64,000 nucleotides of DNA, from assembly GCF_964199755.1 (NCBI RefSeq), contig NC_133910.1, positions 10,920,711 to 10,984,710 of the forward strand. The letters are read 5' to 3'. The notes below the pieces were generated by a model. The model ran no database searches. It had not been told where the DNA came from and worked only from the letters and a program-made list of their open reading frames with translations. The DNA is from Larus michahellis (Eukaryota > Chordata > Aves > Charadriiformes > Laridae). Shown here in pieces: positions 46,044-59,748 of this stretch (position 1 is its first letter; every line of letters starts with the position of its first letter). Position numbers and translations under genes: made by a program.

Positions 46044-48904
46044 TGTTTTAAGGTCTTTAGATGCTAGAATTCCCCACATTTTAAGCAGAAACTCTTAGAG
46101 CCATTTAATAAATAAATAGTTTTGCAGTTTAACAGAGCATTTCATTAGAATTTTAATACTTTAGTAACAAAGTTGCCACAAAAAGGTCATGCAGAAAAGG
46201 CTCGGAGTGCTTTAAAACTGCAAAGTAGGAATCACTTTGGCATTTTGGAAGTCTCTGTGATATTGCTTCCTGGCGAGCTGTGCCAGGGAGCTCTGCGAGG
46301 TGTTGTGCGGCAGCGTGCGAGCCGAGCCGCCTGTGCTCCCGGCTCATTAAACGCCGTCGCGTGTCTCCATCCGGGGCCTCACCGGCTCCTGACGGCATTT
46401 TGCCGTTGGGCTGGAAGTAGCGAGTGCTCGAGGGGCTGGTGAGGGCTGCGTGGGGAGTCACAGGGCATCTTTCCAGCTCTTGCTGGCAGTCGCATCCCCT
46501 GGGAAAAGCTGGGATCAGGGTGTCCCCCGGAGTGGAGGGTTGTTGGAGAATGGGCGGCAGGAGCTGGGGGTGGACGCACTGCTGTGCCCGTCCTGCCCTT
46601 GCTCAGAGCATCCCTCTCCTTCCTACGGGTCTTGGCTCAGGCACCTGCACAAGGAGGGCAGCACGGGGAAGGTCCTGGCCTCAGAGGGGAGCCACGGGGC
46701 CGGAACCCTTGGAAAGGCTGGAGGGAAGTTAGAGAATCGCCATGGTAATTATGCCACGCGACGTGGGTTTGTTGCCTCCTGAGCGGCAGCTCGGGCACGG
46801 GGACCTCTCCTGCCCTGCTCCTCCTGTGGGAATCGCGAGCAGCACCCAGGGGTGTTTACAAGGTGTTTTCGGTTTCCCGGGGGGGAAAGTACTGCACAAA
46901 TGCTTAGAGTAATAAACATTTATAGTGCAAAGATCATTATGCCTGGGAGGCAACAAATTGCGGTTAATGGCAGCGGAGGGCAGTCACCTGCCCCCCAGGT
47001 CCACCAGCCTGCTCAGCCCCGGCACGCAGCTCTGCCAGCCCCGAGCCCTGTGCCTGGGGGGGCCCAGGGGCCCCGGCTCCTCCTGGCTGGGTTTGGGTCC
47101 TGCCCTGCCGCCTGCTCTGAGCATCGCTGCCTTCCTTTCCGCTCCCCGCAGCGCTCTGCCTCCCCGCACGGAGCCGGGGCTGACTCATGCTCTGGAAAGC
47201 GCTGCCCGTCCAGCTGCCAGCTCTGCCTGGGCCAGGACCCCGGCACTGGGCTCATTAGATCTTGGGAAGTGGATAGTGACCCCGTTATGTACTCACCTGG
47301 AAAAGTGACTCGGCCGTGCCTGATTACTGTGCTCTGCCTGGAGACTTTTCGTGCTTCCCTTGCAGATATATTTTTAGATTTTACCCGAGGGCTTTTAATT
47401 CTCCCTGGCTTGAGCAACTGTGACAGGTATACAGATACTTTCCCTTTTTCCTCCAGCCATTTTAACCTGTCATCAACTTTGTTAAGAAGAAGTGAGAAGA
47501 GATTACAAGTCACTGTAAAGCTTCAGGGTCTCATTGCTCTGCTTGTACGCATGTAAAATGCACCACAGAAATAGGAAACTGTTGTTGGCGGTACCGTGGC
47601 TTCGTGGGGATATTGGTTGAGCATCTGCTCGAGTCTGCTCTATTTCTTCTTCTCCCTGCTAAGCAGTCCCAAGTTAACATACTGGGTTTGCAGCTTTCCT
47701 GTTCGTCGCTGATGAGCCACACTTAGAGAGGTAAAAATGGGTTTGCAAAGGCTGCGATGACAGTTCTGGGATTCGGCGCGCGAGGCTCTTGCGTCGCACT
47801 TACATAATGGCTCTCGCCAGCTCTCCGGGTGGCTGGGGAGTCACTTGGCGAAGGGGACCTGCCGTCCCCCTCTGGGGTAGGCAGTCCGCCCCTGGGGGTC
47901 CAGCCGAGCCCCCCGGCAGTCGGAGCGGCGGGGAGGTGGGGCTGGCGTGGGCGCTGCTCGGTGCACCGGGCAGGGGGGAAGCCGCAGGGCACGACTGCCT
48001 ATTTCTGGGCAGTTACTGAAGTCCTGGGTCTGGAAGGGCGATGCTTTCCCCCCTTCTAAACGCTAACGTTTTGAAATTGTTAACGTTTGAAATGTTAATG
48101 CAGAGAACTCGGGGAAGAGGAGAGAAATCAAAGGCTCTTCCACTATCAGACACACCGTCCCCCTCTGGGCTTGCAGCCTGCCTGCAAGCTCTGTATGTAT
48201 TTTCTTATTTTACATAATTTTTCCATCTCTCTCCATCAGCCCAGCTCTTCAAAGGCTTCCTTCTGTTTCCAGCTCTCTTGCTGCTGCTAAATATCCCTCC
48301 TCCATGTTTTCTAAAATGTTCCTTCTTCCCTGAAACTCTAGTGCTCTGGTTTATTAGAGAAGTCTCCCAAGATGCCGGGCAAGGCAGGGAGCTGCTGCCA
48401 GGTGCCGTTGCCTGACTCAGCTGCCAAGACTAAAGAGGGGAAGTGAGGGAATAAAACGCAGCCAGTTAATTTCTGCCTGTGTCTTGCAAATCTTTGAGGC
48501 GCCTTTGAGTGCCTGGTGTCTGGCGTAGCACTGGTTGGCCAAAGATTTCCACAGCTGTGTGATGGGGTTGGTGGATGTTGGTGTTCCCTTGCTCCGGGCT
48601 CTCTCCTGTTGAGTTTCTTTGGTTTGCCGTGGTGCCGAGCACCCTCCAGAAGCGCAGTGGGGATGGAGCAGCCCCCCAAGCCCACTATGGTGGGAGATGG
48701 CCCCACGGGGCGGTGCAGCTGGGAGGTCCTTGGAGGTGACACCCTTCCAGAGGTGGAGGTGGCTGCAGTGGTGGCACTGACTGCAGAGAATGGGACTCCT
48801 GAATGGGGACAGGACTTCAGCATGGTTGTGGTTTTGGCAGTAACCGCTCAGCCCAACTGCTGTCCCAGCCAGCCGCTGCGATGACAGAAATCCCTGCAGT
48901 TTGT

Positions 48905-49062
48905 GAACTTCTCCTGAAATGCTTTTAATGACAGTTTAATAATAACACTTAGCGCTTGGTACAGAGCTTCTCACCCCTGGAACTGAAACGCTTTACCGAG
49001 AAGGGTAAGGACCATTATCCCCCATATTCACAGGGGGGCAAATAGCTGGATTTTATTTGTGA
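48905..49062 (+). mobile_element. Probable MIR-type SINE relic
   Basis: AATAATAACACTTAGCGCTTGGTACAGAGC, then CGCTTTACCGAG..GGTAAGGACCATTATCCCCCATATTCACAGG..GGCAAATAGCTGGA. These follow the order of a MIR (CORE-SINE) element: the 'tagcgcttactatg' part, the 'gcgctttac' part, then 'attatccccattttacagatgagg'. The copy is heavily diverged, as all MIRs are. An unrelated SINE with a similar tail is possible. Confidence 0.55.
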
Positions 49063-51029
49063 GAATAATTATAACAAGTGGAATTAATCAACTTTTCACA
49101 TGAATGGTGTTGCTTTTTAAAGACAGACTTTGGGAAAGAGTCCCAGATACAAAGGAGAACTCACAGTGGTGTAGATCCATCTGACGGCTTCTCGGGGAAC
49201 TCGTCAGTGCCTGTGGTGCAAAGGCATTAACCCTGCCAAGGCAGCGTGCAGAGGGAACAGAAACCAGTGAAAATAAATGCAAGACAGGGCACAGTGTTTG
49301 ACTGCTGGTGCCCTAGATCGTGGTGAGCGGGTGCTGCAGAGAGCTGCTGTTGCCCAAGTCCCAGTGTGTTTTGCTCCTGCTGCCCTTTGCCCCTCCATCC
49401 CCGCAAAGCCCCGTGGCTTGGGAAGACTCTCCCAACTCCTGAATGTCCCCTGGGTCTCGGTGTGCTCCGCGTAGTGCATGGAGAAATAATTGGTGTTTCT
49501 AGTTTCTTAGCTGGAGGGCTCGGAGCCATAACCTCTTACAAGCTCCTGTGAAGTCGCTGAGGATTAGGGCTTTTTTCCTCTCCTTTTCTGTCCTGCTTTA
49601 CATCTCCCCCTTGCATCTTGGCCCCCTTCAGACTGCAGGCTTACGGGGGAAAAGGGCTGGGTTCCTGTGCGGAGCCCAGGGAAACAGAGGCTTGTTGTGG
49701 CTGGGACCTCTTGGCGTGACGGTAGTGCTCATGGTGAATGGTAATGCCTCTGTGCACCATGAACGCAGCTGGGAGTCGCTGAGATGCTTTCTCAAGTTGC
49801 TGCCCTGCTGCTTACAGCCTATTGCTGGTTCTGTTTGTGGAGATGCCAAGACACGGATTCACCTCAAAGAAAACCGAAATCCTGGGAAATCCTCCCATGA
49901 TCTTTGGCAATCTGCTGCTGAGGGCCTCTGCTCGCAGGAGAGGGGAAGGCAGGAGCCACGGTCCATCAGATACAGAGCGCTACGGGAGCTTAAATGCAGA
50001 GCACGTTTGCAAGTACTTTGAATTGCAAAGTGCTGCTGTGGACTTGCCTGGCCCTAACCTGGCACGGAGCAGCGGTCTGGCCGCACCGGGCCCCCGGCCA
50101 CTCGGGGGATCCACGTCTCTCTCGTGGGCAGCATGCCTCTGGGAAGCCCCAGCTCATCTGGATGCACGTCTCTGTGAACAGCAGGTAGGAGTCACCATCC
50201 ATCCCTGGCTTTCCCCCAGTGCCTTTCAAGAAGGATTTGATGATCTGTGTCTTTTAAACCCTGATTTTCATTGCACACTCATCTCCGAGAAAGATCTGCT
50301 GGCACTCCGCAGGAGCTGAGTGCTGAGATCCTGCTCCCGTGCTGGTGGCCATGTGCCAGAGAAGACCTTCCTCCCCAGGCTAATGGAACAAAAATGGAGA
50401 GAAGATTTTAAATTGCCTCTGGATCAATACAAGCGATATTTTCTAAGCATTTTTATTAATAAATACACACATCCTTGCTATCCAGAGAGGACTCCCAAGC
50501 ATCTCCTCTATATTCTAATATCTCTGCAGTCTGAAGTACTCGGTGTATTGGTATCGTGTTTTTGACTGTAGAAGGAATTGAAACTCTTTGGACTTTCAGC
50601 ACTCTCATTAACTGCAACTCCAACTACTGATTGATAGTCAAAAATATGGGCAGAAGGTCCTGCCTTGTTTGGAGAAGAGTTGCTTGGGCCAGTCTTGTGG
50701 GTGGTTCAGGGGAGAAGGCGAGGGGCTCGTGGGGGTCTCTGGGGTCTCTGAGTGTGTCCCTGTGCTCCCACCGTGTCCCTGTGCTCCCACCATATCCCTG
50801 TGCGGAGGCGCAGCGCTGGCACCCAATGGGGATGGAAGGGCCGAGTCCTGCGCAAAGAAAGACGACGGAGCATCAGCATATTTTTTTTTGCGTTTTTTTT
50901 TCTTTTTGACAAATTTGTTATTTTAACTGAAACAAATGTCAGAGGAAAAAAATATTCTAGTGAGGAAGCAGAAGCTCCATCTTCTGTGATTTTAACTTCC
51001 CGTTGGAAAACAGTACAATTACTAAGCAG

Positions 51030-51060
51030 AAAAAAAAAATTAAAAAAAAAAATTAAAAAG
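51030..51060 (+). repeat. A-rich tract
   Basis: Three A runs separated by TT. Simple low-complexity sequence. Confidence 0.7.
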
Positions 51061-52019
51061 CTTTACATTTCCTCAAAAATACTGACATTTCCAGCCAACT
51101 CTGTTGAAGAGGGGTGCTCTGCTGGTGCTTAAGCAACGCTGCTTTATGCGGCTGGGCGCAAGGCTGGCTGCGGAAGCCTCGCGGTGGGGTGGGGAGATGT
51201 TTTTGCAGGGCTGTGCCTGAGCCTTGGCAACCTCGAAACGTTGGCAGCTTCTGAAAAGCTATTTTGCAAAAAGCATGGTGACAATGTAGGGCATTCCCCG
51301 GCGACTAAAGGGCAAAACTGGTGCATGTGCACTTCTTGAAAAACACTTCTGCAAATAGCCGGGTCAGAGAGGTTTGTAACCTTTGTCCAAGTATTAGTAG
51401 CGCTCTAAAGTTTATTAAGCCATTAATGTCATGTTATTACATTTGTTGGTGTCTTGAAATATAGGAAGTGTTTGTGGTGGTAATGAAATTGCGTTGGACC
51501 TTGCTTTTCCTTGGAGTTGTTAAATAAAGGGGAGGTCAGGGCTGCCCTGCAAAGGCAGCGCCAACACAAACCAGCCCACCGAGTGCAGGGCGCTGCTCCT
51601 CTGGAGCCGGGCTGTAGCCCAATGGAAAGGTGATTTTCCTAGAGCTGCTCCTCAGTGGGTCTATAGATAATGAACCTTAATGACTTTGCAGCTCGGGGTC
51701 CCTCGAATTATCGCTGTATTTGTATGAAGGCAGCCCCTCCTGTAGAGCAGCAGCTCTGCGGGGGCTGATAGAGTCTCCTGTGCGATGCTGACGTGCTCGT
51801 GAGCGCAGACGTTTTCTAGCAAAACGTGGTCCCCTACCCCAGTTACCTTTTGTGCTCGTTGGAAGTATCTTTACATAGTTGTTGCCTTTCAGGGTGGCTT
51901 TTCAAGATTTTTAAAGGTATTAAACCAGATTTTCTTACAGAAAGCCTTGCATACTAACAGTTGTGGGTTGTATCTCAACAGGTTTATTTGCCAGAAGAAT
52001 TTGGGGAAAAAAACCCAAC

Positions 52020-52260
52020 TCCTTCCTGTTTCATCAACTAGTTTTAATGGGCTAGGTCATGCTTTATTAATAAGTTGAATAACTGCGGAAAAGTTTGGGC
52101 AGTTGGCGATGAAAGCTACCTAGATAAAAGGAGAATATTTAACAATGCAGTTGCTGTGGATTCAATTAAGACTAATGAAAAATCTGCTTCTTTCTAAATC
52201 TTATTTTCAGAAATATTATTACCACTGCAACTGCTGCTCAGCAATTCCCAGCCATCTCTC
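52020..52260. other. AT-rich block, candidate conserved non-coding element
   Basis: CpG-poor, repeat-free sequence with TTTATTAATAAG, CAATTAAGACTAATGA and TATTATTACC words and no coding potential. Listed for its composition only. Confidence 0.2.
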
Positions 52261-54635
52261 CAGCCCCCGGCGCAGCAGTGGTCTCTGCATAATGCAGATG
52301 CTGAAATGAGAAATCAGCAGTTTTTAATGGGCTCTCAAACTAAAATTAAACATTGATTTCCTGGCTTACGGTCAGATGGTTGGCATTCAGTTAGCCAGGC
52401 AAGTGTTTTTCAAACAGAGGGATTCTTATTCGGACTTTGATGTTAGCAAGGTTTTGTTTTGTTGATTTTCATTCCTGGATTCCCTTGGAGAAGGCGCTGT
52501 ACAAACAAGGTGTTCGACGTGTAGCTTACCCGGTATACCACGGGTGGAAGCACAGGCAGCGCGTCCCTGCAGAGCAGACTCACCGAGCTGTCCTTCAGGT
52601 TACATTTACAGCCATGGCTCTTTCTAGGAACACGCAGTTTCCCAGCAAGAATGAGCGTTGTGGATGCACCGAGTGATGCGTTTTTCCTGTTGCACTATTT
52701 GAGTTCTGGGTAGGCGTATAGCAGCCCTAAACAGGCACCACCAGCACAGGGCACCTGCAATTAGTCTTAAATGTCTTTTTGTCGAACAGCCCTTCGCTTT
52801 CAGAGTTACAGGAAAGCTGCTTTATCTATTCCATGGGACCCTTTACCCTTTGACAGACAGTGACGTGCTCCACTGACAACCCAACACTCCAGTACTTTTA
52901 TTTTTCCTTTTTTCCTATCAGTGCCCAGGCTTCCCCTTTCCCAGCCAAGAGGAGCAGGGCGTTTTTCCTGCCTTGCTGGTGGCTCCGGGCTGCCTTTGCT
53001 CCGAGTTCCTGCCTTACTCCTCCTCCTTCAACTGCTCTTACCGACAGGACAGTGCTCGGAGCCTGTCTGGGAGGTGGCTTGGGAGGAGAGACGCTGCTGG
53101 GGCTGTAGGTCTTTAGGTGAAGAGCAGAACACATTGCGCTGCCTGAGAGAGGAGTATTTTTTGACAGAACTACGGCAAAGGCTTTGCCTCAGCACAGCCC
53201 AAGGCAGATCTGAGCAGTCTGGGTAGTTCTGTGGGATTCCCCAGCCTCGGAGAGGTTGTCCTCAGCATCAGGCGACCTCTCTTCTCCCTTGGAAGGGAAA
53301 TGGCTATTGAAAGCAGCAGCCCTGTTTGCAGTTTCTCATGACCCTGCGTTGAATCACTCCCCTGTCATCTGTTGTTTGTGTCTTGGTTTGTGTTTAAGTG
53401 CTTAATAGAAAAGGCGTCTTCATATGGAGGCTCCCACAAGCGGGAACTGAGTTTCTTAAAAAGTTCTTTGATGTGTTTTTTATCACCTTCTGTTCAGCAA
53501 AAGTATGCCAGGAGAGTTTCCATTTTCTGTTAAAGTTCCCCAGGTGTTTTCCTAATACCTCTTCTGTTCAGTGCTGCTGATGCTTGATGGCATTAGTGCC
53601 GAATTATAATTTAAGCATAAACGACTTTTCACATCAAACCTCAATCCTGAAATGAATGTTCTTCGGGAATTAGGAGTACAATACAACGTAGAATTTGCAA
53701 ATAGCTCCCTAAAAGAGAGACCTGATTGCCCCAGTCCCAGTGATTCCTGTTGTCCAGGAGGATTCATCGAGCCCTGAGGTGGGCACAGCCCAATTTGGAG
53801 GGCTGAGAGCAGGAATTATATCCGGGGCTTGAGAACAACACCCTGACGTAGACAGATACGGAGCAAAAAGTTCAAGAGGAGTCTGAAGCAAACCATGAAG
53901 CAGAAAGACTCTGTTAGAAAATGAATGCATTGAGCTAATGAATCATTTTGAGGCAAAAAGAGAAATTAAATGTATGCTGAAAGCTGGCACGTTAGTAAAT
54001 GGGCTGTGGGTTTTTATCCATTTTGCGTTTCAAAATGCTGAAATAAAGTATGTCTTATGGTGAAATCCCATTAAGAAATAATACTCTAAGTAGGGAAACA
54101 AGGGTTTGGTTAACAGGAAATGGGGACTTGATTTCTCTTCCCAGATGAGCTGGGGATTGCCTTTGTGTCATGGGGTAAGTCACTTTTAGGTACCAACCTT
54201 AGGGGGAAGAACAGCCAGCAGAGCAGATGCCTGACACTTCACTGAAAGAGAGTAGAAGAAAAGGATTGGCCTTTTCTTCCCAGAGTTTGGCACGGGACAG
54301 TGGTGCCGGGTGCTCTGATAGCCCTGGGGGTACGGAAGTGTGCAGTGTGGTTAGGGCACACAGCTGGTGCTGGCGGAAAATGTCAGCTTTTCATTATGAA
54401 ACTGAGGTACTTTGGATCCCAGGTTTCCCATTTCAGGGCAGCTTCTTCCCTCAAAGACAGCCCTCACACAGCTGGCCTTTCTCAGGCTTTAGGAAGACCT
54501 TTGCAGGTATCAATATGTTGAGTTTTGTACATAATATTCATTTTAAAGAAATCCTGTTGTGGACTTCAGTTATTTGCGTTGTCTTTTCATGTCATGATGT
54601 CTTGCTGGTGACCAGTCAGTGAATTTAGTCTTAAA

Positions 54636-54903
54636 GCATGCAGTGGGACAGCATTGCCATGCAACGCTGGTGTGCAGTGGAGCAGCATCAGTACACCACG
54701 GGGCAGCATCGGTGCGCTGTGGGGTAGCGTTGACGCGCAGTGTTGGCGTGCCATGGATGGGGTGACGTTGGCATGCCGTGGGGTGGTGTTGGCATGTCAT
54801 GGGATGGTGTTGGTATGCAGAGGGGTGATGTTGGCATGTCATGGGGCGGTGGTGGCGTGGTGTTGGCATGTCATGGGGCGGTGCCGTGGGGCGGTGCCGG
54901 GCC
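54636..54903 (+). repeat. Minisatellite, 24-base unit
   Basis: About eleven imperfect copies of a 24-base unit of the form GTTGGCATGTCATGGGGTGGT, more regular towards the right end. Because 24 is a multiple of three, both strands read as periodic peptides (minus-strand unit like MTCQHHPT). There is no other sign of coding. Confidence 0.85.
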
Positions 54904-56516
54904 TTCGCTGTCCGTGGTGCTGATCCCCGTCCCCTGGGGAGTGGCTCTAGCCCCGCGCGTCGCGGCACCCTCCTGAGCCTCTTGAAGATGCTCTGGGTTG
55001 AGGGCTGCCACCAAGCACGGGCAGGAGCAGCTATGGACTGGTGGCATCTCTAAAACAGGGCGGGATGCAGGACCACCCCACCCACCCCATTTCCAGTCCC
55101 ACCTGTGCATTGGGGGCGACTCACAGGTTTATCCTCTGGCCACAGTGAATTCCCTTTTCTGTTTGATACCTTGAGAACTCGATGCCAAGCATGTTCAAGG
55201 AGCAGCAGCTTTTTTTCTTGCCTGAAGAGGGAATTCTGGGTTGTTCTTGGACAGGTAGTGTGTGCCTCTGCGGGCGCCGGTTTAGCCTGGCTAGGGGAGC
55301 AGTGGTCGAGCCCCTGTGGCCACTGGTAGCTCCGAGGGAACCAGCAGCGAGTTCCTCTCTGCTCAGTTCACAGCGGGTGTGTTTAGGAGGGGACCTTGTT
55401 CTGCTGCTTTGTGTCTGCGAGCCAAGCACGCTGAGTCTATTCTCTGGCATGCAGTCCACACACTGCTCTTTACACAGAGGAATAAGATAAAATAGCTTCC
55501 TCCCCCTCACGTTGCTACTGAAAAACAGGGATGGGGAAAAAATAATCCCTCAGCCCCTGCCCTGCTTGCGGTGATAAGACCAATGCAATCATTTTTTTGA
55601 AGGAGGCAGCCAAGGCAATTACATTATTTATTGCACAAAGCCGTTTCAGAGATTTCTGCATTGTGGATGTTTTCTCGGTCGTTTTGCACCAAATTCGTTG
55701 CAGCAGCAAGGCCAGAGAGTTTGCCTTGACTCCCCTCACTACCAAAATAAATGTACAGGGCAGGATTGTTCCACTGAGCAGCCGCGAGTGGGGAGAGAGA
55801 AGAAGGAAGGAGATGGTACGTGCCGACAGCTCTAAACTGAATGCGGTGAGGATTGCTATGTATGAGAGAGTTCAGGGGGGAAAGAGGAGGAAGTCACAGA
55901 GGCAGCTGAAGCTCGCAGGATGGCGAGAGCCAAGCTGAAGAATTCCCCTTCAGAGAGCAATTCCCATGTAAAAACTGTCCCACCAGCGACAACAGAAGAT
56001 GTCCACGGGGTGAGCCCCTTGTTACCGGCTCGGAGGATGGGATCCTTGGCGAGTGATGTCGGACAAAGGTATTGCAGGACTGCAGTGGTGCGTGGGGCTT
56101 TGTGGGTGGGGGAGGCAGCACCTTTTATCTTTTAAATGAGAGGGAAAGGATTAGTGCCACCACGGGCTGGAGGGGTGGTGGATCAAATCCTTCTAATAGC
56201 GATGTTAAAGAGCCACACCAGCTCCAAAGTTGTGTTATGAAATAGGTAGCCGGAGCAGAAGAAAGCCAGTTCCTTTAAATTTTTCATAGGTGCTTCTTGT
56301 TTTTTCATATGCCAAAAGCATGTCTGAATGGCAGCCCTGAGACTGTGGGGCTGCCACACAACACTGTTAACTTGCGTTGCGCCTTATCTGTGCAGTATAA
56401 GACTGAAGCTTATTTACACTGCTAACACCACAGTATGCACAGTACATAAGCACCATGTTTGCATGGAAGAAGAGATGCTCGATCCCCCATCTGAGGAATA
56501 ATTTATTTGTAACTGC

Positions 56517-56542
56517 AAAAAAAAAAAAAAAAAAAAAAAAAA
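56517..56542 (+). repeat. Run of 26 A
   Basis: An uninterrupted poly-A run with no recognisable retroposon body on its left. It could be the tail of a decayed retrocopy or a simple slippage product. Confidence 0.9.
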
Positions 56543-59369
56543 GGCTACCATACAAAATGCTGCAGCCTCTTTCTGCAAGCACACAGCTGATGTCTACAGA
56601 AAGAAATGAGCTGCTTTTCAGGAGGATAAAAACGCTTTACATTGCACTTGAATTACAGTGTTTCAGAAGAAGCCAGGTCCCCTAGTTATGATGAGGATGC
56701 ATACATCATTGATTCAGTTCTTGTTCTGTTCATTCCATTTTCTGTTTCATTTTTTCCCCATCTATTCAGCCTTTCAGCCCATCCATGCTGTCTTCCTTCT
56801 CGGCAAAAATTGCCTCACCTGTGATTGTGTACTGTATATCTTCTAGGACGTAATTTGGTGCCGCTCGTAGCTCCCGTTTCCAGTGCAAATGAGAGCTGTA
56901 GGAAAGCTTCTGCTCATGGTGAATTTTACTTGTTTGGCTTTAGGTTGGAATGAATTAACGCCTCAGCTTCAGTATCTTGGTGTTATCTCACTGGTGGGCT
57001 GGGGGGAAGGTGGCAACAAGCCAGGATTAGCAGATGTGGTCTCCCCGGGGGAAGCCAAGGAGGGAGGTGTGCGTTGCGGGAGCCAGGCAGGAGCATTGGC
57101 GTGGTCCTTCCCCCGGTGCCGAGCTGTGCCGGGCACATGCTTTAGTCTCCAGGTCTGGGAAGCATAGTCCTGGTGTACTTGCGGAACTGAGAGTGCACGT
57201 CTCGGTCTGATGTGTGGTGTGTCAACTCTCCAGATGGCACCGATGCTGGTTCTCTGGTGAACAGACACTTAGATCTTGTGGGTCGTTGCCTTCTGACTTC
57301 GTGAGGCAAGAGCTTACATGTTTGTGTCGTTGCACTGGAGATAAATCCCTGAAGCTTTTGGGGTCTTGGTGCGTTTTGTCAAGCAATCTGAATCTGCTCC
57401 CAGCATTGATCAGGCTGCTTTCGCTCTGGTCTTGTGTCTTGCTTTCATTGCTTCAAAAAGACGTCGAAGATGGACCTGTTCTGGGGGTACCTGCATCTCT
57501 GGAGGCACGTCCTGAACACTACCATTGGCAAAGCCTTTGGAGTGAGCTTGCTTCCTGTCTGTGCCCTTTCAGGTACTGTTGGTGTACCCTCATAACAGTG
57601 CCAGTGTTCAAATCCAGGTGCACTGGGGCTAGAAAAGGACTCATACTTGCAACTGGGGGACTCTTATAAACTCATCCCAACCACTGCTAATCAGCTGTGA
57701 TGAGATGTGTAAGAGGGGTTTCTCCTCTCTTGTGCTCAGGGGCTTGGTGGGTTCCTGCCCAGGACCAGGGAGCCAAACCCTCATCTTCAGCTGACCCCCG
57801 TTGTCTCCTGGGGGGACAGTGGCACAAAGGAGGGATGCTGCAAGTCATGGTTGGATCTGGGGGGTACAGGGGGCAACAGTTCCAAAAATCACGCAGCAAC
57901 AGCTTTTTAGTGGACCCTTGCCAGCAGGCCAAGTGTGCAGAGCACACCGGGGTACCTCAAGGCTTTATAAAAGAACCCAATTCCCTGGGTTTCACTGGAA
58001 TTTCAAGTGTTTTGCTGCAATCTGGTAGTAAGGAACTGATGCTGCTGAGAGGCAGAGGAGTTGATAGCAACACTTTTACACTCCTCTGCCAGCGGGCAGA
58101 GCCCTGCGAGCTGCCGCTTGCAGTGTCTGAATTCCGCCTGCTGGGCTTTCCTTCTTCTCTGTGTGCTGCTTCCCAACAATCGAGTTGGCAATTAAGATTA
58201 AGATTTGTGCACTTCTCTTTCACTGCATATGTAAGCAACAAAGGCAGGAAGATTGCTTCAGAAACGATGAATAGCGTGTCTGAGATGCTTCATCTCCTCC
58301 AAAGCCAGACACAAGCAGCGTTATCAAGTTAGCAGTGACGATTGTCCCTGGGAGTTGGGAGTGAAATTACCAGGTGATGGTGGAAGAAGATGCTGTTACA
58401 GGATGTTCTCAGGGATGCAAATGAATTCTCTAGACGACTGAAGCCAGTGAAGTTTACTCTCACCTACTTTATTTACCTCCTTACTCTGTCTCTTAGTCAT
58501 TGTAGCATCTCAAAGCTTTTAGGGATTCTCAGTCAAAACAGGAGGCAAGGATCTGAAGGAAAAACACTCCATAGCCATGCATTATTCCACATCTGGAGGC
58601 AAAAAGGGGGAGTTCAGGGCTGGCTCTGGGTATGCAGGACGGGGATGCTTTCCTGTGGCTGGGGAGCTGCGGGTGGGATGGGACCGGCCCAGGCTGCTGA
58701 TGCGGAAGATGCTTGGAGCATCAGGGGCTGCTCTGTGAAGGGGATGCACCCAGGGCAGCATCCCGGGGAGGGCAGGCTCTGCTGCCAGACCTGCCGCCTG
58801 GGCACTGAAACTCTCTTTCCCCTACGAGCTGGGCTTTTCCTGAGGCAGGTTGGTCCCGTGTGGCTTGTGTTGAGGGGTGGAATTTGAAAGAGAAAGGTGT
58901 GATAGGGAACAAAGTCACAGAAAGAGCCCAATGCCGTGCTGTGCTCTCCATCGAGCGGCTCTGTGTTTGGGAGGAAGCTGCTGGCGGGCATGAGGATGTG
59001 TAAATATCTGTATTTGGATCCCATTACATGGGCTGGTGATCTCTCTGTAATACCGGGGATGTGGGTTTAAAAACACAAAGTTTTTTACAAGATAATCATG
59101 TCCTGTTTATGCAGCTCTGCTGGAAGTAGGGGAAACTCTGACCAATACCCGTCCTGGGGCAAACTGATACTCTTAAAGGATTGCAAACCTACCCGTAAGG
59201 TATCTGGTTTGGAAGCTCTGCCCTAAGCCCTGGGAGGGCCAGAGGCTGGCAGTGCTGCGTGTCCCCTCCCTGACCCACGTTTCCACCCTCTCCCCTTTGA
59301 GTCGTGTTTGCTGAGCTGCCAGTAGCTGAAATCTGAACTGCTGGGGCTTGGGGAAGAACATTAGCGTTG

Positions 59370-59748
59370 CAGAAGAGTTGGGGTTGGAGAGGACCTCTGG
59401 AGGGCTCTGCTCCAACCCCTTCTCAAAGCTGGGCTAACTTCAGTTGGCTTGGCTTGCTCAGGACCAGTCCCGCTGAGTTTTGAACATCTCCCAGGCTGGA
59501 GGTTTCTCAACTTCTCTGGGTGCCTGGTTCAGGGCTTGGTCACTCTCGGGATGAATAACTTTTCCCTTGCTGCATCTTGTGCCTCTGTTCCCTCTTGTCA
59601 TTTTGCTGCGTGTATCCAAGAGAAGGCTGACTACACCTCATCCATCAGGTAGCTGAGGGCAGCGATTAGATCCTTCCTCCCTTTCTCTCCTTCAGACTGC
59701 ACAGTCCCACCTCCCACAGCCTCGCCTCGTCTCTCGGTTCGAGATATT
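59370..59748 (-). mobile_element. CR1 LINE, antisense, diverged
   Basis: It follows the antisense CR1 3' region in order: GGGGTTGGAGAGGACCTCTGG, CTCCAACCCCTTCTC, CAGGACC, TGAGTTTTGAACATCTCCCAGGCTGGAGG, CTTCTCTGGGTGCCTGGTTCAGGGCTTGGTCACTC, TGTTCCCTCTTGTC, GATTAGATCC and CTTCAGACTGCACAGTCCCACCTCCCACAGCCTCGCCTCG. Small internal deletions are present. It is older than the copy at 43750. Confidence 0.88.

Noticed and set aside
54570..54968. 132-codon minus-strand frame with His/Pro/Cys repeats
   Set aside because: The periodicity is that of a 24-base minisatellite and the opposite strand is equally open.
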